Shown: one piece after another, positions 1 through 5,677 of the stretch
Layout: every line of letters begins with the position of its first letter
Position numbering within the stretch: the first letter of the stretch is position 1
From: an uncultured Clostridia bacterium
GTDB lineage: Bacteria > Bacillota_A > Clostridia > Oscillospirales > Oscillospiraceae
Length of the DNA stretch: 5,677 bases
Assembly: GCA_947167435.1 (NCBI GenBank)
Contig: CAMVIC010000118.1
Coordinates: forward strand, 1 to 5,677
Direction of reading: 5' to 3'
Program-made: the position numbers and the translations under genes
The notes under the pieces: model-generated
What the model was told of the DNA's origin: nothing
The model's database searches: none
What the model saw: the letters and a program-made list of their open reading frames with translations, nothing else

Positions 1-1
1 G

Positions 2-36
2 AACTCATAGTTGCGATAACCGCGGCAACTATGGTT
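2..36. repeat. Inverted repeat downstream of the IS66 transposase
   Basis: CATAGTTGC at 6-14 is perfectly complementary to GCAACTATG at 25-33, with a 10-base loop. With one bulged base (T5) the stem extends by AAC/GTT to 2-36. No T-run follows on either strand, so it is a poor intrinsic terminator. It may be a subterminal structure of the IS. Confidence 0.55.
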
Positions 37-61
37 CCAATGCTTTTTCCAACGTAACTAC

Positions 62-643
62 TCAGCAGCCCAGGCTTAAAATATAATCCGGCCTGCCAAT
101 AACTGCATTGATTATAGCTTCATAAGCATTGCTTCCAAGCTTTTTCGCCGTGCTGACGTAAGACATGATATCGAGGTATTCTTGTGCACCTTTTTCCGTG
201 CGAAAACATCCGGAGACCTTGGTCTTTGCCTTGATCATTCTGAGATCGCGCTCTGCCTGGTTGTTATCGAAGGGAACATGAAAGTTTCTTGTAAAAAGGC
301 AGACTGCTCCCTTGAGTTTTTTGAGACGATCAATCAGCGACAGTGCCTTACCTCGAGGCCTTCTTCCCCTCCGCTTTTTCCCCGGTATGGATGTTGGTTC
401 TGGAGTTTCTTCATAGGCCAGATTGATTATTTGGTCATATGCAGAGCTGAATTTGTGGTGGTAATAGTAACTCAGTTCCTGTTTTCCCAGAACAACTGCT
501 TTATCCCGTACCTTTTTCATCTCAAGAAGCAGGTCTGCAAAGGCCTGCGGCCATGTAAACTCCGGATGGTTCTCCTTTATTCCATTCAACTCCCGGAGAA
601 GATGTGCACAGCAAACCGCATGCTTGACTCCCAGCGCATTAGC
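62..643 (-). pseudogene. IS66-family transposase, C-terminal fragment (5'-truncated)
   Basis: This is the carboxy-terminal part of an IS66-type DDE transposase, which would cut and join DNA at insertion sequence ends. The frame stays open upstream of the TTG at 589: codons up to about 643 read ANALGVKHAVCCAHLLREL, matching the family's conserved 'CAHLLREL' block, and are then cut by an in-frame TGA at 644-646. Further on come a basic linker (KKRRGRRPRG), the block VPFDNNQAERDLRMIK with the likely catalytic glutamate, VSGCFRT, and the small IS66 C-terminal domain (SYVSTAKKLGSNAYEAI...G.P). About 193 codons remain of a protein that is usually near 500 residues, so the amino-terminal half and the first catalytic aspartates are missing. 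It is almost certainly inactive. Its base composition is more A+T-rich than the genes to the right, and the break coincides with the edge of the recombinase-bearing element. Confidence 0.9.
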
Positions 644-692
644 TCACTACGGATAAAGAAGCAAGGAGAGGTTAAAAATTTTTGCCGTTCCC

Positions 693-714
693 ATCCGGCG
701 GGGCCTCGCCGGAT
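693..714 (-). terminator. Stem-loop after the recombinase gene (weak terminator or element-end palindrome)
   Basis: ATCCGGCG (693-700) pairs perfectly with CGCCGGAT (707-714) around a 6-base loop, beginning 9 bases past the recombinase stop. A T-run (AAAAATTTTT) follows on the minus strand but only after about 10 bases, so termination would be inefficient. The palindrome could instead belong to the recombination end. Confidence 0.45.
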
Positions 715-723
715 AGGTCTGGC

Positions 724-2469
<1,746 letters not shown>

Positions 2470-2483
2470 CTACCGGCAGGAGG

Positions 2484-2666
2484 TCACGGGCCGGGGCTGA
2501 TCTGGCAGCGGCTTTCGGCCTCCAGGACTTTCGCCATTTTGTCGGCGGCGGTGTCGGTGGTGTCCTGCTTGAAGTAGCCGGAAACGGTGAGGACGGTGTT
2601 GCCCATGCGGATTTCAGTCACGCAGTCCGGGCGGCGGGTGGTGGTCTTGCTGGGGGTGTCGGTCAT
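2484..2666 (-). CDS. tnpW: TnpW-family small transposon protein
   Basis: This 60-residue protein matches my knowledge of the TnpW family, small proteins found beside serine recombinases of Tn4451-type elements. The recognisable core is RRPDCVTEIRMGNTVLTVSG, followed by YFKQ and TAADKMAKVLEAE, covering about residues 11-51. The amino end (MTDTPSKTTT) and the tail (SRCQISPGP) look variable. It has no signal peptide or membrane segment. The biochemical role of TnpW is not known, and I do not assign one beyond its association with the recombinase. The ATG at 2666 has a clear AAAGGAG about 7 bases upstream. The gene lies 143 bases before the recombinase start on the same strand, and the recombinase has its own promoter candidate in that gap. 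Confidence 0.88.
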   Translation of the reverse strand: MTDTPSKTTTRRPDCVTEIRMGNTVLTVSGYFKQDTTDTAADKMAKVLEAESRCQISPGP

Positions 2667-2673
2667 AGGCGGC
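2667..2673 (-). promoter_or_regulatory. Spacer and ribosome binding site of tnpW
   Basis: On the minus strand the sequence reads AAAGGAGCCGCCT and then ATG. The strong Shine-Dalgarno lies immediately upstream of this 6-7 base spacer and fixes the start at 2666. No convincing promoter was found between here and the terminator at 2756. Confidence 0.5.
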
Positions 2674-2755
2674 TCCTTTCAAATTTTTGTTGTGGACATT
2701 TAGAGGGCCATTTTCGAGGCCCGGAATGGTAGTACACAGCTCCCCTATTGAGGAC

Positions 2756-2793
2756 GGCCCAAAAGCCCCGTGATACCGGGCTTTTCAAGGGCC
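2756..2793 (-). terminator. Stem-loop terminator after the mobilization operon
   Basis: AAAAGCCC (2761-2768) pairs with GGGCTTTT (2778-2785) around a 9-base loop. GGCCC (2756-2760) and GGGCC (2789-2793) extend the stem past a 3-base bulge. On the minus strand it starts 7 bases after the stop of the VLP gene and the arm ends in TTTT. There is no further U-run, so some of the effect may depend on the stem alone. It separates the mobilization operon from tnpW. Confidence 0.7.
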
Positions 2794-2800
2794 TAAACCG

Positions 2801-3160
2801 TTACATGGCGGCCCGGTGGCGGCGCACCCGCTCACGGGTCTTGCGGCGTTCTTCCTCCTTGGCGCACTCCGGGCAGTATTTGGCCCGGTTGGATTTTGGG
2901 ATGTACCAGCCACCGCACAGGACGCACTTTTTTCTTTCCCGGCGGTGGAGCAGGGCGGCGCACAGGCTTTCGTCCAGAGGCAGCACAGCCGCCCGAAACC
3001 AGCGGCAGATCAGCGAATAGGAAATGCTCTGCGGGCAGACACATTCCTCCCCATCGTCCAGCAGAAGGCAGTTCCCGCCGTCATAGTTGCAGCAGTCATG
3101 CACCAATCGCCGGACGGCCCGGTACTGCGGATAGGTCAGCCGGACGGCGTTATCGGTCAT
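2801..3160 (-). CDS. Cysteine-rich VLP domain protein
   Basis: This 119-residue protein belongs to the family named for a conserved Val-Leu-Pro, seen here at residues 59-61 (RWFRAAVLPLDESL). It holds eleven cysteines: 23, 24, 31, 40, 42, 52, 67, 79, 82, 96 and 99. The last four form two CxxC pairs (CVLC and CPEC) with a KSNRAKYC segment between them, typical of a zinc-binding ribbon. The end is strongly basic and charged (KEEERRKTRERVRRHRAAM), which suggests nucleic-acid contact. The molecular role is unknown. Members of the family occur in Firmicutes mobile elements. The ATG at 3160 is preferred over one at 3187 because GGAGGG sits about 6 bases upstream. It overlaps the relaxase 3' end by 11 bases, so the two are probably translationally coupled. 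A stem-loop terminator follows directly. Confidence 0.85.
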   Translation of the reverse strand: MTDNAVRLTYPQYRAVRRLVHDCCNYDGGNCLLLDDGEECVCPQSISYSLICRWFRAAVLPLDESLCAALLHRRERKKCVLCGGWYIPKSNRAKYCPECAKEEERRKTRERVRRHRAAM

Positions 3161-4718
3161 GCTCGTCCCTCCGCTGGCTGGGCGCACCGTGAAGCACCTG
3201 GTCGATGTTCCGCTTGACGGTCAGCAGCTCGTCCGCCTCCCGCTTACGCTCCTGATACTCATTGTACCCGGCGTTCTTCTCGGACATCAGGGCCTCGATC
3301 TCCGCCGTCAGCTCCTTGACGGTGGGCAGCTTGGTGATGCCGTTGGCCTTGAAGAAACGAATGGTGGCCTCGGAGAGGAGAAGATCACCTTCATGCTCCT
3401 GCCGGTAGGCGGCGCGGGCCTTGGGCGTTTTCTGTGCGGCGAGGCCATCCCGGACTGCTTTGGTGTTCCGGTAGATGATGATCTGCCGCCGCAGCTCCTT
3501 TTTTTCTTTCAAGGCCAATTCCTTCGGCTTCAAGCTGGCGGCGCTGTCACGCACAGCGGCAAAGGCGGCGGACACGGCGGCGTCCAACTCCTCCGGCGAG
3601 GAAACGCCATACTCGGTATAGACGTTGACCGAGTTTGCTATCTGCTTCAGGTTGAACACGGACGCCCATTGCTGGTAGCCGATGCCCTTGCCCTCGGCTT
3701 TCTTGGCCTCAATGTCCACCATGCGCTGGACGCCCTGGGGCTGGCGAAGCTGCTCCCGGATGCTGGGCTTGGCTCCCAGGCTGGGACGGGCGGCGTTGCG
3801 TTCCAGAGCGGCACCGACGGCGGCGCGGTCGAAATCGTCCCCCAGCTTCCGGGCGGTGATGGGCTTGGCCCGGTCGGGGGTGAGGTAGGACAACCGGCCC
3901 CGGCTCTCCTTGACGGTGATGCCCCGCTGTAACAGCCGCTGGGCAAAGTCCTCGAAGCTGACGGCCAGGTTGAGGACGGCCCGGATCTCCCGGCGCAGCT
4001 TCTCCTTGTCCGTTTCAAACTTGGTGGGCGGCTTACCCTGGGCGGCGGCTTCGGTGTCCAGAGCAAGCTGCCCTTTCTTCTGCGCCCAATACTCCCGTTC
4101 GGTGACACGGTTTTTGCTCCCGCCCAGCAAGTCGATTTGGTACAGCCCCGCCCCCTGGCACAGCTCCATGACCTCGGCCCGGAAGTGGCGCATGGCTGCG
4201 GCGGTGCAGCGGTGCTTGGCTCCGGCCTGGGTGTCGCTGGCTCTGTCCATGTACGGTTTGCGCTCCACCTCGGCCACCCGCAGGGAGTTGATAACGATAT
4301 GGACATGGATGTTGCCGCTGTGGTTGTGACCGTCCGGGTGGGTGCAGACAAGGGCCTGGTGTCCGGGGAACTGCTCGGCACAGAACCGCTCCCCCAGCGC
4401 CTGGGCCTTGTCCATTGTCAGGCCGTGGTCGGGGCCGTCCCTGGGGTCAAAGGACAGGATGTAGTGATGGCTTTTCACGTCCTCCCTCTGCTGGTTTTTT
4501 CCATAGCGGAGATTGGCCCGCATACAGGCTACGGCGAAGTCCTCCTCGCCGCAATTCAAAGAAGAAATGCGGTAGTCCTGACGGGGGACAAGCCGCCCGT
4601 TCTCGTCCAGGATGGGCTTGCCGGTGAACTCGTCATGCTCAAAGGTGAGGTACTGCTCCGCCACGCCGTAGTCGGCATTTTTAGAGCTTAAATGTTTCAG
4701 TGTTGCCAATGGCTTCAC
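3150..4718 (-). CDS. Relaxase / mobilization nuclease (likely MOBP type)
   Basis: This 522-residue protein should nick one strand at oriT and stay covalently attached to lead it into a recipient. The relaxase domain occupies about residues 5-200. It shows SHHYILSFDP (83-92) and the metal-binding histidine cluster HPDGHNHSGNIHVHIVINS (127-145, His138 and His140 with Asn144). Tyrosines 17 and 23 near the amino end (NADYGVAEQYLTF) are candidate nucleophiles. The remainder is charged and partly helical, with likely coiled coils near 395-420 and 465-510, as is common in relaxase tails. The GTG at 4718 gives the longest reading, with GAGAGG only three bases upstream. A TTG at 4709 would give MATLKHL, closer to how I remember relatives starting, and has AGGTG at better spacing. 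The gene overlaps mobC by 38 bases. The MOBP assignment rests on the motif pattern and the MobC partner, not on an alignment. Confidence 0.92.
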   Translation of the reverse strand: MKPLATLKHLSSKNADYGVAEQYLTFEHDEFTGKPILDENGRLVPRQDYRISSLNCGEEDFAVACMRANLRYGKNQQREDVKSHHYILSFDPRDGPDHGLTMDKAQALGERFCAEQFPGHQALVCTHPDGHNHSGNIHVHIVINSLRVAEVERKPYMDRASDTQAGAKHRCTAAAMRHFRAEVMELCQGAGLYQIDLLGGSKNRVTEREYWAQKKGQLALDTEAAAQGKPPTKFETDKEKLRREIRAVLNLAVSFEDFAQRLLQRGITVKESRGRLSYLTPDRAKPITARKLGDDFDRAAVGAALERNAARPSLGAKPSIREQLRQPQGVQRMVDIEAKKAEGKGIGYQQWASVFNLKQIANSVNVYTEYGVSSPEELDAAVSAAFAAVRDSAASLKPKELALKEKKELRRQIIIYRNTKAVRDGLAAQKTPKARAAYRQEHEGDLLLSEATIRFFKANGITKLPTVKELTAEIEALMSEKNAGYNEYQERKREADELLTVKRNIDQVLHGAPSQRRDEHDR

Positions 4719-5079
4719 CTACCTCTCGAAGCACCTGGAACTTGAGGGCAGCGAGGTCGGACAGCTCCGCCCGAACCTCGGCGGCGAGGGTGTTGTACGG
4801 TGCTCCGTACTCGTTCAGATACCGGGCAATCTGATTGAGGTTGCCGCCGATTTTCCCATACTCCCCGGTCAGCCTGCCCACGGCGGCAAGCAGCTCGTCA
4901 TTGACGGGGGACACGATGATGATGGGCTTGACGGTCGCGCCGGTGATGGCCTGCCGGATAAATTCGGACTGGCTCATGCCGTAGGCGGTCAGGCGCTCCA
5001 TGAAGTCGGCGTGTTCTTCTTCGGTCACACGGGTCTTGATGATGTGGGTGCGGTGGGGCGTGTTGTAGCGTTTGGACAA
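4681..5079 (-). CDS. mobC: MobC-type relaxosome accessory protein
   Basis: MobC proteins bind oriT beside the nick site and help the relaxase open the DNA. The predicted 132-residue protein has a ribbon-helix-helix-like amino half (HIIKTRVTEEEHADFMERL, then GMSQSEFIRQAI, residues about 12-45) and the MobC core GKIGGNLNQIARYLNEYG at about 75-92, followed by a helical tail. The start is taken as TTG at 5079, giving MSKRYNTPHRTH, because AGGAGGT lies 9-10 bases upstream and the conserved region begins there. The frame is also open to ATGs at 5130 (AAAGGTG upstream, giving 149 residues), 5166 and 5217. The last two lie in what looks like a leader. It is the first gene of the mobC-relaxase-VLP operon and overlaps the relaxase start. 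Confidence 0.9.
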   Translation of the reverse strand: MSKRYNTPHRTHIIKTRVTEEEHADFMERLTAYGMSQSEFIRQAITGATVKPIIIVSPVNDELLAAVGRLTGEYGKIGGNLNQIARYLNEYGAPYNTLAAEVRAELSDLAALKFQVLREVGEAIGNTETFKL

Positions 5080-5096
5080 TAAACTTTTACCTCCTG
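5080..5096 (-). promoter_or_regulatory. Ribosome binding site deciding the mobC start
   Basis: The minus strand reads AGGAGGTAAAAGTTTA directly before TTG (5079). This is the strongest Shine-Dalgarno in the region, and it favours the unusual TTG over the upstream in-frame ATGs. Confidence 0.65.
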
Positions 5097-5115
5097 TTTT
5101 GAAATTCCCTTTAGG

Positions 5116-5135
5116 GTATAGTTCGCCCATTATAC
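5116..5135. promoter_or_regulatory. Small inverted repeat in the mobC leader (possible operator)
   Basis: GTATA (5116-5120) and TATAC (5131-5135) are spaced by 10 bases, just upstream of the mobC ribosome binding site. Such a site could bind the ribbon-helix-helix half of MobC, but the arms are short and chance is a real alternative. Confidence 0.2.
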
Positions 5136-5207
5136 ACCTTTCAAGTTTTCCATATTCAGTTGTCATGGGCGATGTGTTACGCGATGGAAAAGGGAACATC
5201 AGGCTTT

Positions 5208-5251
5208 GGAAAAACACAATGCACCCAGGTGGTCAAGACCATCTGGGTGCA
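5208..5251 (-). terminator. Leader hairpin before mobC: attenuator/terminator or oriT inverted repeat
   Basis: TGCACCCAGGTGGTC (5220-5234) and GACCATCTGGGTGCA (5237-5251) are 15-base arms separated by AA, with a single non-Watson-Crick position. On the minus strand the stem is followed at once by TTGTGTTTTT, the shape of an intrinsic terminator. It lies about 40 bases into the predicted transcript and about 140 bases before mobC, so it could attenuate the operon. The position upstream of mobC is also where an oriT is expected, and relaxases often recognise such repeats. Sequence alone cannot separate the two roles. Confidence 0.65.
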
Positions 5252-5258
5252 GAGAATT

Positions 5259-5288
5259 TTACTGATATTCACTTTTTATATCGCTCAT
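5259..5288 (-). other. Possible 9-codon leader peptide upstream of the attenuator-like hairpin
   Basis: ATG at 5286-5288 begins MSDIKSEYQ and ends at TAA (5259-5261), only a few bases after the predicted transcription start and just before the hairpin. It has no ribosome binding site and would be almost leaderless. No run of one amino acid suggests classical attenuation. Confidence 0.15.
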
Positions 5289-5298
5289 CGTTAAGACT

Positions 5299-5327
5299 AT
5301 TATAGAGCGAATGTAAAGTATTGTCAA
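5299..5327 (-). promoter_or_regulatory. Consensus sigma-70 promoter of the mobilization operon
   Basis: The minus strand has TTGACA (5322-5327), a 17-base spacer and TATAAT (5299-5304), a perfect match to the vegetative consensus in both boxes and spacing. Transcription would start near 5292 and run into mobC. Repeats TCGCTC (5281-5286) and GAGCGA (5305-5310) flank the -10 box and may mark an operator, which such a strong promoter would likely need. Confidence 0.85.
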
Positions 5328-5395
5328 TGCGTTTTGAGGTCTAGTTTTGTCGAATTGGCCCGATGGAACAGTACAGACGCAAAGCGGGTGTACTA

Positions 5396-5441
5396 TTCCG
5401 GCGGGTGCGCCGCTCTGCGGCGATTGCGGAAACGGCTTCCG
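5396..5441. repeat. Nested and competing hairpins TTCCG/CGGAA/TTCCG
   Basis: CGCCGC (5408-5413) pairs with GCGGCG (5417-5422) over a 3-base loop. The outer arm TTCCG (5396-5400) can pair with CGGAA (5427-5431). That same CGGAA can instead pair with TTCCG (5437-5441) over a 5-base loop, so two foldings exclude each other. Confidence 0.5.
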
Positions 5442-5489
5442 ATTTCCACCTGGTCAGGCGAGAACGCAACAGGCGGGGCTGACGGATTT

Positions 5490-5511
5490 TTGTGGCGCGG
5501 CTGCGCCACAA
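5490..5511. repeat. Perfect hairpin, 9-base stem
   Basis: TTGTGGCGC (5490-5498) and GCGCCACAA (5503-5511) form a perfect stem with a GGCT loop. There is no T-run after it on either strand, so it is not a typical terminator. Confidence 0.65.
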
Positions 5512-5512
5512 C

Positions 5513-5531
5513 ACCGGCGCGGAGCGCCGGT
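5513..5531. repeat. Perfect hairpin, 8-base stem
   Basis: ACCGGCGC (5513-5520) and GCGCCGGT (5524-5531) pair around a GGA loop, starting one base after the previous hairpin ends. Confidence 0.65.
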
Positions 5532-5540
5532 CAGCAGGGT

Positions 5541-5560
5541 TTGGGGAAGGCACTCCCCAA
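5541..5560. repeat. Hairpin, 7-base stem
   Basis: TTGGGGA (5541-5547) pairs with TCCCCAA (5554-5560) around the loop AGGCAC. It is the last of the closely spaced series. Confidence 0.55.
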
Positions 5561-5583
5561 CAAGTAGCAGACCAGGGGAACAA

Positions 5584-5677
5584 ATGAGCGGAGCGAAATT
5601 TGGGCCACGGGTCGATACTTGCTCTCGCTCTCGCTCTCGCTCTCGCTCTCGCTCTCGCTCTCGCTCTCGCTCTCGCT
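5584..5677 (+). CDS. Possible small plus-strand ORF running off the window (Ser-Arg repeat)
   Basis: ATG at 5584 follows AGGGGAAC by two bases (a usable but closely spaced ribosome binding site) and begins MSGAKFGPRVDTC. From 5623 the hexamer repeat is read in frame as alternating Ser-Arg for nine repeats up to the edge. I recognise no family. It is divergent from the mobilization operon and could be the first gene of the next segment. The repeat may equally be non-coding or an assembly product, so this is a weak call. Confidence 0.25.
   Translation, partial: MSGAKFGPRVDTCSRSRSRSRSRSRSRSRSR
5621..5677. repeat. GCTCTC hexanucleotide tandem repeat at the window edge
   Basis: There are 9.5 perfect copies of GCTCTC with no interruption, reaching the last base. 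The true length is unknown. Because the unit is six bases, copy-number change would not shift a reading frame passing through it. Sequence breaks often fall in such repeats, so the window may end here for technical reasons. Confidence 0.95.

Larger units (their letters stand above)
1..646 (-). mobile_element. IS66-family insertion sequence remnant
   Basis: The stretch contains the truncated transposase and about 60 bases downstream of its stop. A conserved IS66 terminal repeat or target duplication could not be recognised, so the outer limit is simply the window edge. The inner limit is the point where the transposase frame is lost (644-646). Confidence 0.6.
5341..5583. other. Palindrome-rich non-coding region (candidate oriT or replication/regulatory DNA)
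   Basis: No convincing gene was found here. Open frames exist on both strands but lack ribosome binding sites and protein character; the best is a 39-codon ATG frame at 5363-5482 with many arginines and no Shine-Dalgarno. Instead there are at least four stem-loops in about 165 bases, listed separately. The stretch lies upstream of the mobilization operon, the usual place for an origin of transfer, and its hairpin density fits an origin or structured RNA. The nick site was not identified. Confidence 0.55.

Noticed and set aside
3159..3932. Plus-strand open frame of 257 codons opposite the relaxase
   Set aside because: It is antisense to the relaxase, has low-complexity Gly/Leu composition and shows no recognisable domain.
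3647..4381. Minus-strand frame of 244 codons within the relaxase
   Set aside because: Its Ser/Pro/Thr-rich composition is typical of a shifted reading of a G+C-rich gene, and the relaxase frame holds the conserved histidines.
5099..5122. Plus-strand promoter TTGAAA...TATAGT in the mobC leader
   Set aside because: The spacer is only 12 bases, too short for sigma-70 recognition.
5125..5136. Second minus-strand promoter using TATAAT just before ATG 5130
   Set aside because: No acceptable -35 lies 16-18 bases upstream and the TG is not spaced as in an extended -10.
5363..5482. 39-codon plus-strand ORF starting MEQYRRKAG
   Set aside because: There is no ribosome binding site, the arginine-rich composition follows from G+C-rich palindromes, and the sequence overlaps hairpins. 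It cannot be excluded without homologues.
5334..5583. 77- and 80-codon frames on both strands across the hairpin region
   Set aside because: Neither has protein-like composition or a start signal, and the palindromes explain the sequence better.
5621..5677. CRISPR array or telomere-like end
   Set aside because: A 6-base unit without spacers is a simple tandem repeat. Nothing else suggests a linear replicon end, and a sequencing break is more likely.

Overview
The window looks like the edge of an integrated mobile element from a Gram-positive gut-type anaerobe (Clostridia/Firmicutes). This rests on the protein families present: a large serine recombinase with a DUF4368-like tail, a TnpW-type small protein, a 'cysteine-rich VLP' protein, a relaxase and MobC. 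It also rests on strong AGGAGG-type ribosome binding sites. No host chromosomal gene is present, so the species cannot be named. All convincing genes lie on the minus strand.

Layout by region. Bases 1 to about 646 hold the 3' part of an IS66-family transposase gene, more A+T-rich than the rest and broken at its 5' end. Between about 644 and 723 this remnant is joined to the mobile element. 724-2340 is a 538-residue serine recombinase next to that junction, with its own promoter (2388-2416). 2484-2666 is tnpW. 2756-2793 is a stem-loop terminator. 2801-3160, 3150-4718 and 4681-5079 are the cysteine-rich VLP protein, the relaxase and MobC. These three genes overlap and are read in the order mobC, relaxase, VLP gene. 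A consensus sigma-70 promoter lies at 5299-5327, and the roughly 210-base leader before mobC carries a 32-base inverted repeat that may be an attenuator or part of the transfer origin. 5341-5583 has no convincing gene but is packed with palindromes. A possible small plus-strand ORF starts at 5584 and runs into a GCTCTC hexamer tandem repeat (5621-5677) that reaches the window edge.

How it fits together: the recombinase would excise and integrate the element. MobC and the relaxase would recognise and nick an oriT, probably within or beside 5220-5583, and start single-strand transfer. No type IV secretion gene is visible, so this part reads as an integrative mobilizable element, or the mobilization end of a larger conjugative element whose remainder lies beyond the right edge. 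The combination resembles Tn4451-type elements (serine recombinase plus tnpW), but with a MobC-associated relaxase module. I see known families in a familiar arrangement. The least explained parts are the palindrome cluster, the leader hairpin and the hexamer repeat.
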